From positions 1 through 14,487 of the forward strand of contig PBDP01000009.1 in assembly GCA_002718095.1 (NCBI GenBank): a DNA stretch of 14,487 bases. Reading direction: 5' to 3'. The position numbers and the translations under genes are program-made. This DNA is from Chloroflexota bacterium. GTDB taxonomy: Bacteria; Chloroflexota; Dehalococcoidia; Lucifugimonadales; UBA826. A model generated the notes under the pieces. It was given only the letters and a program-made list of their open reading frames with translations, did no database searches and was not told the DNA's origin. Shown here piece by piece: positions 1 through 7,945 of the stretch (its first letter is position 1; every line of letters begins with the position of its first letter).

Positions 1-136
1 TGATTCTAATATATGAAGAGATATTGCACAAAGAGAAAATAGGTATTTAGATTCATGATTTTGTAAAGCTTGTCTTCCTTATGGGTTTGAATTAAGATTC
101 CGATTAGTGAAACGATGTTTTAATCAATGGTTTAAT

Positions 137-835
137 ATGATGAATTTGAAGTTTTTGTCACTTTTAATAATGTCTTTATTTATTATTTCGTGCTTAGCAG
201 ATACAGAGAACACTGAAGAAACTGCAGGAAATCCTTTTGGGTTTGCAACAGGCGATATAGTAGTCTCTGATATTCAAACGGAAGATATAAGAGTTGATAA
301 TATTACTAACGATACGTCTGATTCTAGGTCTGAAACACCTGTGGCACCCAAGTTTACGGAACCGATACAAGAATATTTAGACTATCAGGTCTTTGATGGA
401 TTAGTTCAAGATTTTTACGCTGTTACGGACTGTGATCAAGATGTCATAAGGACTCCAGTAGCAAATTTAACCTGGGTACCTTCTTCTCTAACTCCAGAAA
501 ATTTGAGATTAGATGTTACACATTATGGATCTTTAGGATTTAGTAGAAATTCTTATTTGTCACTTGATGTATCCCAATCACAAGAAATTCTACGATTTAC
601 TAATATATATTCAGCAGACGAAGAATTTATAACCAATACCACCTTACCTGATTTGTCTGTTTTGGAATTTAATTCAGATGAATCTATAACTGAATTAACA
701 GTTTCTGGATTAGATCCAGGAATTATTTACAAATGGCGTTTAGTTGGATATGTAGGAGATGAAATTTTTGCTACTCCTAGTCGAAGATTAATTGGCAAAA
801 CCTGCATTGCCGACCTTATTGAAGAGGAAGAATAG
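137..835 (+). CDS. Small lipoprotein with possible FN3-like domain (copy 1)
   Basis: A family I do not recognise. From the ATG at 137 the protein is 232 residues: a short hydrophobic signal ending in a lipobox (FIISC, Cys19), so a predicted lipid-anchored exported protein, then an acidic linker rich in Asp/Thr/Ser (about 22-75). The C-terminal half has a TW strand, an RLDVTHYG strand and the ending LDPGIIYKWRLVG, which resembles a fibronectin type III-like beta-sandwich; this is fold-level inference only. Two cysteines (about 99 and 223) bracket that half and are conserved in the paralogue at 4070, so they may form a disulfide. An in-frame GTG at 107 would add ten residues before the signal peptide. 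I prefer 137 or 140 because the paralogue starts at the matching position and has GTT where this copy has GTG. No clear ribosome binding site is seen. The next gene starts 3 bp after the stop. Confidence 0.8.
   Translation: MMNLKFLSLLIMSLFIISCLADTENTEETAGNPFGFATGDIVVSDIQTEDIRVDNITNDTSDSRSETPVAPKFTEPIQEYLDYQVFDGLVQDFYAVTDCDQDVIRTPVANLTWVPSSLTPENLRLDVTHYGSLGFSRNSYLSLDVSQSQEILRFTNIYSADEEFITNTTLPDLSVLEFNSDESITELTVSGLDPGIIYKWRLVGYVGDEIFATPSRRLIGKTCIADLIEEEE
824..830 (+). promoter_or_regulatory. Ribosome binding site for the copy 1 propeller gene, inside the preceding gene
   Basis: GAGGAAG lies 8 bp before the ATG at 839 and within the last codons of the small lipoprotein gene. This suggests that translation of the two genes is coupled and supports 839 as the start. 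The same stretch encodes the acidic Glu-rich C-terminus of the small protein. Confidence 0.65.
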
Positions 836-838
836 AAT

Positions 839-3800
839 ATGAATTATTTGAATGGACTTTTCAGTAAGAACATTTTTAAGTATTTAGTCGCAATGTCAAT
901 TATAGCTTCGGCGTTCTTATTTTTTGTTTCTTGTGCATTTACAGATATTAGCCCTGACCAATCTGATTTAGGTGATGTAGAAAAAAAACACGGTGGTAGT
1001 GGAGGACGAATAAATGGACTTGGGATTTCTTCTAATGGACAGATTGCGTTTGCTGCTTCAGAGTGGGGGGGGATATTTAAGAGTTATGACGCAGGATTAA
1101 CTTGGGACCATCTGGGTTCACATGTTCCAGTTGCTACTTGGGATGTTGAGATTTCTCCTACAGACCAAGATAAAGTATATGTTTCCTCTTTTTTTGATGG
1201 GAAAATTGATTCTTTATCAGGAATAAGTGTTAGCTCAGATGGAGGTGCAACTTGGATAAATCCTCCTACAGCTACGCCGTCAGAAGAATTTTGTTCAGGC
1301 GTAATCTATCAGCAAAATAAATCCTACTCTAATAAGTTTACTAATTTATCAGGTAATCCATGGCCAGAAGGAAATTTTGGTGCTATGGGAATTTATATAA
1401 ATCCTGATAATACTAACGAAGTTTATATAGGAACCTGGTGTGGGTTAGCTATTTCAAGAGATGCAGGGTTAACGTGGGAATTCGAAGACCCTTTTGTTTT
1501 ACCTGATACTGCATCGGAAGACGTTGTTCATCAACCTGCGGCAATTTGGGATGTGGTAGTCCATAATAATGGTATTGTTGATGTGTGCGGCGCAGATGGA
1601 CACTTTAGGCGTTTGTCTGATAATGATACTTGGTCGACCAATATTCAAAATGGATTCGGGTTACCCGGTGGAAGATGCTCTATCGCAGTATCACCGCACG
1701 AACCTGATGTTTTGTTTGCTTCCGTTGGAAAATCTCTTTACCAATCATTAGATGGTGGGGCGTTCTGGTTCGACCTTGATGAACCTGCTGGCACTCAAGG
1801 AAGGATCCCATTTGTAGAAACTAACGAAAGAGATGCAAATAGTTTTGACCTTTGGTACGGAGATACACAGTTATATGCTCGTACTTGTACTACCCCAGAT
1901 GCTTTGGATGTTGATTCATTAGATAATTTTAGATGTTGGGGTTCTAATTGGATTAATCATCAAGAAGGAGCCCACTGGGATGTTGGGGCTTTAGTATTTA
2001 ATCCTACACAATCTACAAATGCATGCCCCATTTTATTTTCAAATGATGGGGGAGTGTTTTACAACACACTTACCTCTTCTGATACTTGCCATGACCCAGT
2101 TTGGGATGAACCAGATATTACTCCACATGCATTATGGCTAATGGGAATGTCAGGGTTTAAAAAACCCGGAGATGGTGAAGACTTGTATTTTGGCAGTCAA
2201 GATGTAGGTATTTTTGAAACAAATAATGCTGATTCAGATAAACCAGACTGGAGGAATTCGTCTGGAGCTGACGCATTCGATATTATAGGAGATTCAGAGA
2301 AAGTCCTTAGAATTAGAGGATCTTTCAGCCCAGGCCCTCAGTGGCGCATACAATTTAAAGACCCTCAAGGAGTAGACCTTTCATTCCCTTCTACTGCAGG
2401 ATCTTTCGGCGTGGGGCTGGGTAATGGCTCTTGGTTGAAAACTTCTAATTACCCTCCTTTTGGAGCTCTAATTGGGTTTAAGCCACAGGATACAATTGCT
2501 CAGTACGGTCCTAATTCTTACGCTCTCCTTACTACAGCTAATCTAAATATAACTCCAGATATTACTGTGGATCCTGTCCAATGGCTCAGTTTGGGTAATC
2601 CTGGATCTGGAGGTGAATGTGGACTTAAAGTTTCAAAAGATATTAAAACTCTTGAGTTTGCAGATAATATTTTGACTGGCAATAATATTCCTATATTAAT
2701 TGAGCAATATTCATTTTTCATACAGACGACACCAGAGATGACGTCAAATGGATGTTGGGGACATTCAATAGATAGTATTTGGAGGTTTGATGGTATTGAT
2801 CCTAATATAGGGAATTGGACACAAATTCATCCACCAGGCGATCAAATGACTAAAAGGGGAGTTTACGCAGCTAAACCAGGATACGGCGGATTTAGCTTGT
2901 ATGATGTCGATCCGAATAATCCTAACAGGATAATAGCATCACAAATAATTCCAATTGATAAAAGTGGAAACGTCATAGAAAATAATGACAAGATGCTTGA
3001 ATTGCTACAGGCGTATTACGATAGTAATTTAGACGATTCTCTTGGAGAATTTGAAACTCGAATGGTGATGACAGAAGACGGTGGAGCTACTTGGGAAATC
3101 CTTTCAGGTTTAGATCAGAAAATGTCTGGAGACGGTCAATTTAAACCCTATACAGGATTGGGGGGACCTACAAAATTTAGCGAATTCGCTCCAGGATATT
3201 TTCAACCTTCTTTGCTCGAATTTGATCCTTATGATGATGACATTATTATAGCTGGAGCTGCGGATGCAGGAGTATTTGTTAGTACTGATTCAGGTGAAAA
3301 ATGGACTTTATTAACTGATCCTTATACTCCATCTGATGACCATCCTCATATTCCTAGACCAAGATTTGCTCATTTTGAGCACGATGTAGAAGGTTTTTCT
3401 GAAGAAGTTATAAATGTATATATTGGGACTCAAGGAAGAGGAGTCTGGAAGCTTACAGCGTTAGTAGATTTTGAAATAAAAATTACATCTACTGAAACTG
3501 CATCACCTGGTGACGATATAACTAAAAAAGTAAATCTTGTGCTTAAAAATGCTGGAGCAGTAAAAACTCAAAATGTTGACATTACCATTTATCTTTCAGC
3601 AGATGATAGGATTTCCGACCGAGACCTTGTTTTAGATAGAATTTATTTGAAAAATGATCCCAATATGATCCCATTGGCTGCAGGAGAGCAACATAATTAT
3701 TCTAAATTATTAGATAATATCAAAATTCCAAGTAGACTTAGGTCTGGCAATTATTATATTTGCGCTATTGTTGATCAACGAAATGAAGTCTCTGAATATA

Positions 3801-3862
3801 GGGATGATAATAACTCTTCATGTTCTCCTATTCAAATAAGGTCTTCGGAATCTAGAAGGTAA
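839..3862 (+). CDS. Asp-box (BNR) beta-propeller lipoprotein with C-terminal CARDB-like domain (copy 1)
   Basis: Large exported protein of 1,007 residues. The N-terminus has a hydrophobic segment (about 15-31) ending in a lipobox FVSC (Cys32), so it is predicted to be lipid-anchored. Asp-box motifs (S-x-D-x-G-x-T-W type) are seen at residues 82-89, 132-139, 206-213, 303-310, 745-752 and 815-822, with a variant SNDGGVFY at 401-408. These mark beta-propeller blades as in sialidase, GH74 and sortilin-like proteins; the opening GGRINGLGIS and the EWGGIFKS strand fit that class. The middle (about 420-740) has no clear Asp boxes. Residues about 876-1000 look like a CARDB domain (N-A-G turn, YLSADD, IPSRLRSGNYYI, EVSEYRDDNN). 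The tail ends SSESRR. I see no conserved hydrolase active site, so a surface-binding role is as likely as glycan hydrolysis. The gene follows the small lipoprotein by 3 bp and has a close paralogue at 4780-7920. Confidence 0.88.
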   Translation: MNYLNGLFSKNIFKYLVAMSIIASAFLFFVSCAFTDISPDQSDLGDVEKKHGGSGGRINGLGISSNGQIAFAASEWGGIFKSYDAGLTWDHLGSHVPVATWDVEISPTDQDKVYVSSFFDGKIDSLSGISVSSDGGATWINPPTATPSEEFCSGVIYQQNKSYSNKFTNLSGNPWPEGNFGAMGIYINPDNTNEVYIGTWCGLAISRDAGLTWEFEDPFVLPDTASEDVVHQPAAIWDVVVHNNGIVDVCGADGHFRRLSDNDTWSTNIQNGFGLPGGRCSIAVSPHEPDVLFASVGKSLYQSLDGGAFWFDLDEPAGTQGRIPFVETNERDANSFDLWYGDTQLYARTCTTPDALDVDSLDNFRCWGSNWINHQEGAHWDVGALVFNPTQSTNACPILFSNDGGVFYNTLTSSDTCHDPVWDEPDITPHALWLMGMSGFKKPGDGEDLYFGSQDVGIFETNNADSDKPDWRNSSGADAFDIIGDSEKVLRIRGSFSPGPQWRIQFKDPQGVDLSFPSTAGSFGVGLGNGSWLKTSNYPPFGALIGFKPQDTIAQYGPNSYALLTTANLNITPDITVDPVQWLSLGNPGSGGECGLKVSKDIKTLEFADNILTGNNIPILIEQYSFFIQTTPEMTSNGCWGHSIDSIWRFDGIDPNIGNWTQIHPPGDQMTKRGVYAAKPGYGGFSLYDVDPNNPNRIIASQIIPIDKSGNVIENNDKMLELLQAYYDSNLDDSLGEFETRMVMTEDGGATWEILSGLDQKMSGDGQFKPYTGLGGPTKFSEFAPGYFQPSLLEFDPYDDDIIIAGAADAGVFVSTDSGEKWTLLTDPYTPSDDHPHIPRPRFAHFEHDVEGFSEEVINVYIGTQGRGVWKLTALVDFEIKITSTETASPGDDITKKVNLVLKNAGAVKTQNVDITIYLSADDRISDRDLVLDRIYLKNDPNMIPLAAGEQHNYSKLLDNIKIPSRLRSGNYYICAIVDQRNEVSEYRDDNNSSCSPIQIRSSESRR

Positions 3863-4069
3863 TTATCAGAATATTTAAGTACACAATTTTTTTAGATTTT
3901 ATAAATTAAATTCCATCCGCATTTCTACAGATATTAATGGTATTGCGACTGATTTTATTTTTTAAACAATGAAACCATAATCCTCATAAGAGTAGCTTCA
4001 GTCACGGAAACTTGTCTTGATTATTGTTTTCGATTAAAATTTCGAGTAGTTAAGCGATGGTTTACACGT
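3863..4069 (+). other. Intergenic leader between the two duplicated units
   Basis: About 207 bp without a gene. The last 60 bp are homologous to the leader of the first copy (about 69-139). There is a T7 run at about 3888-3894, but I find no GC-rich stem before it, so no canonical terminator can be called and read-through from copy 1 into copy 2 is possible. No convincing -35/-10 pair is seen; TTGCGA at 3943 is a weak candidate only. Confidence 0.5.
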
Positions 4070-4774
4070 ATGAATCTTAAGTTTTTATTACTTTTAATAA
4101 CATCTCTTTTCATTATTTCTTGTGTATCTGTTACCGAGAATACTGAAGAAGATTCTGAAGATCCTTTTGAACTAGCAACAGGAGATATATCCGATCGTTC
4201 AATTGGGGATGGGCTTATAAGTATACGTGATCGTGACATTTCTACGTCAACAAAAGGTATGTCAGATTGGGTTGCACCTCCTAGGCCTTCAGATGAAGTT
4301 CAAGAGTACCCTGATTTCAACGTCTCAAACGATTTGGTTGAAAATTTAAATATAATCCAGACATGTAATCCAAATGTGATACGCACACCACAAGCTAATA
4401 TAAGCTGGGTATCTAATTCCATGACTCCAAGTCAAATGAGATTAGATGTTACCCATTACGGATCTAGAATAGGCTTTATACCAAAATCGTTCGTTTCACT
4501 GGATATTTCTCGTAACTCTAGAGCCCTATTTGAAAGTATACATTTAGATGACCCTGACCTATTACGTAATAGTACTTTGCCGAATTTAGATGTTACTTGG
4601 TTTGATGTATCTGAAAATGAAGAATCAGTCAGGAATTTAATTATTGTAGAAGGTATTGAAGCTGGTATAAATTACCGATGGAGATTGGTTGGCCCAATAG
4701 ATGGACGGGTTGTGGCAACTCCAAGTCAAATGATTACAGCTACAGTATGCGTAGCTGATCTTAAAGATGAGTGA
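4070..4774 (+). CDS. Small lipoprotein with possible FN3-like domain (copy 2)
   Basis: Paralogue of the gene at 137-835, of unknown function. The 234-residue protein starts MNLKFLLLLITSLFIISC, a compact lipoprotein signal with lipobox Cys18. An acidic, low-complexity linker follows (about 20-80), then a beta-rich half with ISW, MRLDVTHYG and an ending GIEAGINYRWRLVG that is FN3-like in pattern. Cys99 and Cys227 match the two cysteines of copy 1. The upstream codons (Lys-Arg-Trp-Phe) resemble the ten-residue extension possible in copy 1 but offer no start codon here, which makes this ATG the natural start. No strong ribosome binding site precedes it. The propeller gene starts 5 bp after the stop, so the pair is probably one transcript and may act together at the cell surface. 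Confidence 0.82.
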   Translation: MNLKFLLLLITSLFIISCVSVTENTEEDSEDPFELATGDISDRSIGDGLISIRDRDISTSTKGMSDWVAPPRPSDEVQEYPDFNVSNDLVENLNIIQTCNPNVIRTPQANISWVSNSMTPSQMRLDVTHYGSRIGFIPKSFVSLDISRNSRALFESIHLDDPDLLRNSTLPNLDVTWFDVSENEESVRNLIIVEGIEAGINYRWRLVGPIDGRVVATPSQMITATVCVADLKDE

Positions 4775-4779
4775 TATAG

Positions 4780-7700
4780 ATGAATTATTTTAATTTAAAT
4801 ACTAATAAAGATATTTTTAAATATTTATTTGCTTCGCTTTTAGCGGCTTCTTTGTTTTTATTGCTGTCTTCTGTGATCTCATCTGACGATATAAGTCCTG
4901 ATCAATCTGATTTAGGTAGCTCTAGTGGGGCAAGTGGAGGCAGAATAAACGGGTTGGGGATTTCATCTGATGGTTCAGTAACTTTTGCTGCCTCGGAATG
5001 GGGTGGCTTATTTAAAAGTAATGATGTTGGGTTAACTTGGTCTCATGTAGATTCACATGTTCCAGTTGCGACTTGGGATGTTGAAGTTTCTCCGGATGAT
5101 CCTAATAAAATTTATGCCACTTCATTTTATGATGGTAAAGTAGATTCTTTGTCAGGGATCAGTGTCAGTAGCGATGGAGGAGTAACTTGGGTTAATCCCC
5201 TTTCTTCAAGACCAGACATGGATTTCTGTCCAAGTATCGCTAGTACATATTCTAATAATTTTGAGAGCGAATCAACTAATTGGACTAATGAAGATAGTAA
5301 ATTTGACGAATCAGATGATGGAAGTATTATTGAAAATCAATATGTTTGGGGGCAAGGGAATTTTGCAGCAATGGGGATTAGTATAAATCCTGCTAATTCC
5401 GATGAAGTTTATATCGGCACTGCGTGTGGTTTGGCAGTTACAAAAGATGCGGGGATTACATGGGAATTCATAGACCCTCCCGCAGATCATGTTAATAAAC
5501 TTCTTGATAAAAATATACCTTGGATGAGTACTCCATTATTAAAATCAATGCATCAACCTACTAAAATATGGGATGTTGTAGTACATGATAACGGAATAGT
5601 TGATGTTTGCGGTGAAGAAGGCCATTTTAGGAAAATTCCTAATAGTTTTTCTTGGAGCACAAGTATTGACCCATCTTTGGGATTGCCGGGAGGGGTTTGT
5701 TCAATCGCAGTATCTCCTCATGAGCCTAACGTTTTATTTTCAGTTGTGGGAACTAGCATTTATACATCGATTGATGGGGGTGCCAGTTGGTTTGATTCTC
5801 CTATAGGTGAACCCGACCCAGTTCCACAAGGAAGAGTTCCATTTATTGAGACTAATGAAATAGATAATAATACTTTTGATTTATGGTACGGTGATGTACG
5901 CCTATATAGTAAATCTTGTACAACTCCGTTACCGACTGATATTAATTACGATGATTTAGTTGACAACTTCAGGTGTAATGATACTGGAATTAATAACTCT
6001 ATTTGGGTGGATCAACAGGCAGGCTCACATGCTGATGCTGGATCCATACTGTTTGATCCCACAGTATCTATTAATTCATGTCCTATATTGTATTCGAATG
6101 ACGGAGGAGTTTATTACAATACAAATAGTCCAGGTGTTTCATTTGGGAATGCAGCTACTGTAAATTGTCACACGCCGATTTGGGATCAACCTTTTGTTTC
6201 TCCTCATGCTTTGTGGCTCACGGGAATGTCTGGATTTAAGAATCCTGGAGATTCTCAAAATTTGTATTTTTCAAATCAAGATAATGGTAATTTTGTATCC
6301 TTCAATGCAGGTTCTGATAATCCAGATTGGGATAATGTAATAGGCGCGGATGGAGTAACAGTTATTGGGGACTCAAATTACATATTAGGAATAAACGGAA
6401 TTTATTCTAATCCCGACCCATGGAGGATCACTTTTTACGATGCTGAAACTGCGCAACCATTATCAGGTTCTAAATCATTTCCTTCTACTGATCTTATCGG
6501 AATGTTCAAATCATCAAATTATCCACCTGGAAGGATAGTAGGATTTAAGCCTGCTTCACCTTTAGCTCAATATGGTGTTAATTCATATGCGTTATTAATG
6601 ACGACAGGCCTTTATTTAACTAGTGATATTACCGCAGATCCAACTATATGGACACCTTTGGGTGATCCGTCTCCAACTGACCCTACCACTTTTAACGATA
6701 AGGCTTGTGGGGTGAAAGTTGTTAGAGAAGAAGTTGATATTGAATTTAATGAATTAGTGAATATGTCTGTAAATCCAAAAATTTACAATCACTCATTTTT
6801 TGTTCAGACCGGAAATCCCGAATATCTCTCACGCTGTTGGGGAGATTCATTAGATCGTGTCTGGCGGTATGATGGCCGTGGTTCAGGTGGAGCATGGACA
6901 GAAATTCTACCTCCTGGTGATGAGGTGTTAGCTAATGGATTAATTAAATCTAAAAAAGGTTATGGGGCATTTAGTCTGTATGATGTCGATCCCAATAATC
7001 CGGATAGGATTATTGCATCACACGTCATACCGATGGATGAAAATGGTCAAGTTATATTAGATGAATATGTTATACAAGATTTTATTCGTGGGGAACACGG
7101 ATTCAGTTATTTTGATATTCGAATGGTGATGTCAGAAGATGGGGGAGATTCTTGGAAACTTCTACCTAATTTGGATAACATGATGACAGGATATGGAAAC
7201 TTTAAATATTTTACAGGGCCAGGCGGAGTTGCTAAATTTACTCGATTAGTTCCAGGCTATTTCCAACCTTCTCTTTTGGCTTTTGATCCTTATGATGAAA
7301 ATTTAATTCTAGCCGGAGGAGCTGATTCTGGAGTATTTTTAAGTAAGAATTCTGGAGATAATTGGGCACTGTTAACAGACCCTTATACTCCAACTGCAGA
7401 GCATCCTCACATACCTAGACCTAGATTTGCACTATTTGATCATGAACCTTCAGGTAAACCTTCAGGTTCAATCGATTTATATATAGGAACTCAGGGTAGG
7501 GGAGTTTGGAAACTTTCACCTTTACCTGATTTGTCTGTGAAATTTCTTGTCACAAAACGTGCTTCACAAGGTGAAGATATAACTAAAAAATTAAAGCTTA
7601 CTGTTTCTAATGATGGTGCAGTAGAAGTTAGTGATGTGTCGATACAACTTTACCTTTCACTTGATCAGTCTGTGTCTGAACGGGATCTTTTATTAGAATC

Positions 7701-7920
7701 TATTACGCTTGATTCTCGTACTATGAGACCAATATATCCGAGTGAGTCGCATAATTATTCTAAATTATTACGAAATGTAGAAATCCCTAGCAGAATTAAA
7801 TCGGGTGATTATTATATTTGTGCTGTAGTTGATCGTGCAAATGAGATTTCTGAGTATAGAGAAAATAATAATGCTTCTTGTGCTCCTATTGAAGTACAGT
7901 CATCAAGATCAAGAAGATAA
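4780..7920 (+). CDS. Asp-box (BNR) beta-propeller exported protein with CARDB-like domain (copy 2)
   Basis: Paralogue of the gene at 839-3862, 1,046 residues. Asp boxes are at 80-87, 130-137, 221-228, 330-337 and 785-792, with degenerate ones at 439-446 (SNDGGVYY) and 855-862 (SKNSGDNW). Blocks shared with copy 1 include LYDVDPNNP, HPHIPRPRF and YIGTQGRGVWKL. A CARDB-like domain spans about 916-1038. Unlike copy 1, the hydrophobic N-terminus (about 15-33) has no cysteine: the lipobox region reads LLLSSVISS. The protein is therefore either released by signal peptidase I, for which no clear A-x-A site is seen, or held by an uncleaved helix. The last codons (SSRSRR) form one arm of a 14-bp hairpin shared with the convergent gene, whose stop lies 1 bp away. 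The substrate or partner cannot be told from sequence. Confidence 0.88.
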   Translation: MNYFNLNTNKDIFKYLFASLLAASLFLLLSSVISSDDISPDQSDLGSSSGASGGRINGLGISSDGSVTFAASEWGGLFKSNDVGLTWSHVDSHVPVATWDVEVSPDDPNKIYATSFYDGKVDSLSGISVSSDGGVTWVNPLSSRPDMDFCPSIASTYSNNFESESTNWTNEDSKFDESDDGSIIENQYVWGQGNFAAMGISINPANSDEVYIGTACGLAVTKDAGITWEFIDPPADHVNKLLDKNIPWMSTPLLKSMHQPTKIWDVVVHDNGIVDVCGEEGHFRKIPNSFSWSTSIDPSLGLPGGVCSIAVSPHEPNVLFSVVGTSIYTSIDGGASWFDSPIGEPDPVPQGRVPFIETNEIDNNTFDLWYGDVRLYSKSCTTPLPTDINYDDLVDNFRCNDTGINNSIWVDQQAGSHADAGSILFDPTVSINSCPILYSNDGGVYYNTNSPGVSFGNAATVNCHTPIWDQPFVSPHALWLTGMSGFKNPGDSQNLYFSNQDNGNFVSFNAGSDNPDWDNVIGADGVTVIGDSNYILGINGIYSNPDPWRITFYDAETAQPLSGSKSFPSTDLIGMFKSSNYPPGRIVGFKPASPLAQYGVNSYALLMTTGLYLTSDITADPTIWTPLGDPSPTDPTTFNDKACGVKVVREEVDIEFNELVNMSVNPKIYNHSFFVQTGNPEYLSRCWGDSLDRVWRYDGRGSGGAWTEILPPGDEVLANGLIKSKKGYGAFSLYDVDPNNPDRIIASHVIPMDENGQVILDEYVIQDFIRGEHGFSYFDIRMVMSEDGGDSWKLLPNLDNMMTGYGNFKYFTGPGGVAKFTRLVPGYFQPSLLAFDPYDENLILAGGADSGVFLSKNSGDNWALLTDPYTPTAEHPHIPRPRFALFDHEPSGKPSGSIDLYIGTQGRGVWKLSPLPDLSVKFLVTKRASQGEDITKKLKLTVSNDGAVEVSDVSIQLYLSLDQSVSERDLLLESITLDSRTMRPIYPSESHNYSKLLRNVEIPSRIKSGDYYICAVVDRANEISEYRENNNASCAPIEVQSSRSRR

Positions 7921-7945
7921 TTTAATACCTACTTCTTGATCTTGA
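7903..7945. terminator. Bidirectional hairpin overlapping the 3' ends of two convergent genes
   Basis: TCAAGATCAAGAAG (7903-7916) and CTTCTTGATCTTGA (7932-7945) are perfect reverse complements, giving a 14-bp stem and a 15-nt A/T-rich loop. The loop holds both stop codons (7918-7920 on plus, 7922-7924 on minus). There is no strong T-run on either side, so it may act as a weak terminator or as an mRNA 3'-end stabiliser for both transcripts. Confidence 0.7.

Larger units (their letters stand above)
65..3862 (+). repeat. Tandem duplication, copy 1: leader + small lipoprotein + Asp-box propeller
   Basis: This block and the one at about 4008-7920 carry the same two genes in the same order, and the similarity starts in the non-coding leader (both have CTTGTCTT, at 69 and at 4011, then a similar A/T-rich run up to the start codon). 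The offset between the copies is about 3.94 kb. The proteins are similar along their whole length, but the DNA has diverged widely, so the duplication looks old. No insertion sequence or flanking short repeat explains it. Confidence 0.85.
4008..7920 (+). repeat. Tandem duplication, copy 2: leader + small lipoprotein + Asp-box propeller
   Basis: Second copy of the two-gene unit that begins at about 65. Protein similarity covers both genes end to end. Differences include an insertion in the large protein (about residues 155-190), a lost lipobox cysteine, and a 5-bp rather than 3-bp spacing between the genes. Confidence 0.85.

Noticed and set aside
1569-6163. Several open frames of 60-68 codons inside the propeller genes
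   Set aside because: All are out of frame within long genes supported by Asp-box and CARDB motifs and by the paralogue comparison.
839-7920. Active sialidase or GH74 glycosidase
   Set aside because: Asp boxes are structural and occur in many non-enzymes; I could not find the arginine triad of sialidases or a clear pair of catalytic acids.
65-7920. Composite transposon or prophage as source of the duplicated block
   Set aside because: No transposase, integrase, terminal repeat or phage gene is seen in or beside the block.
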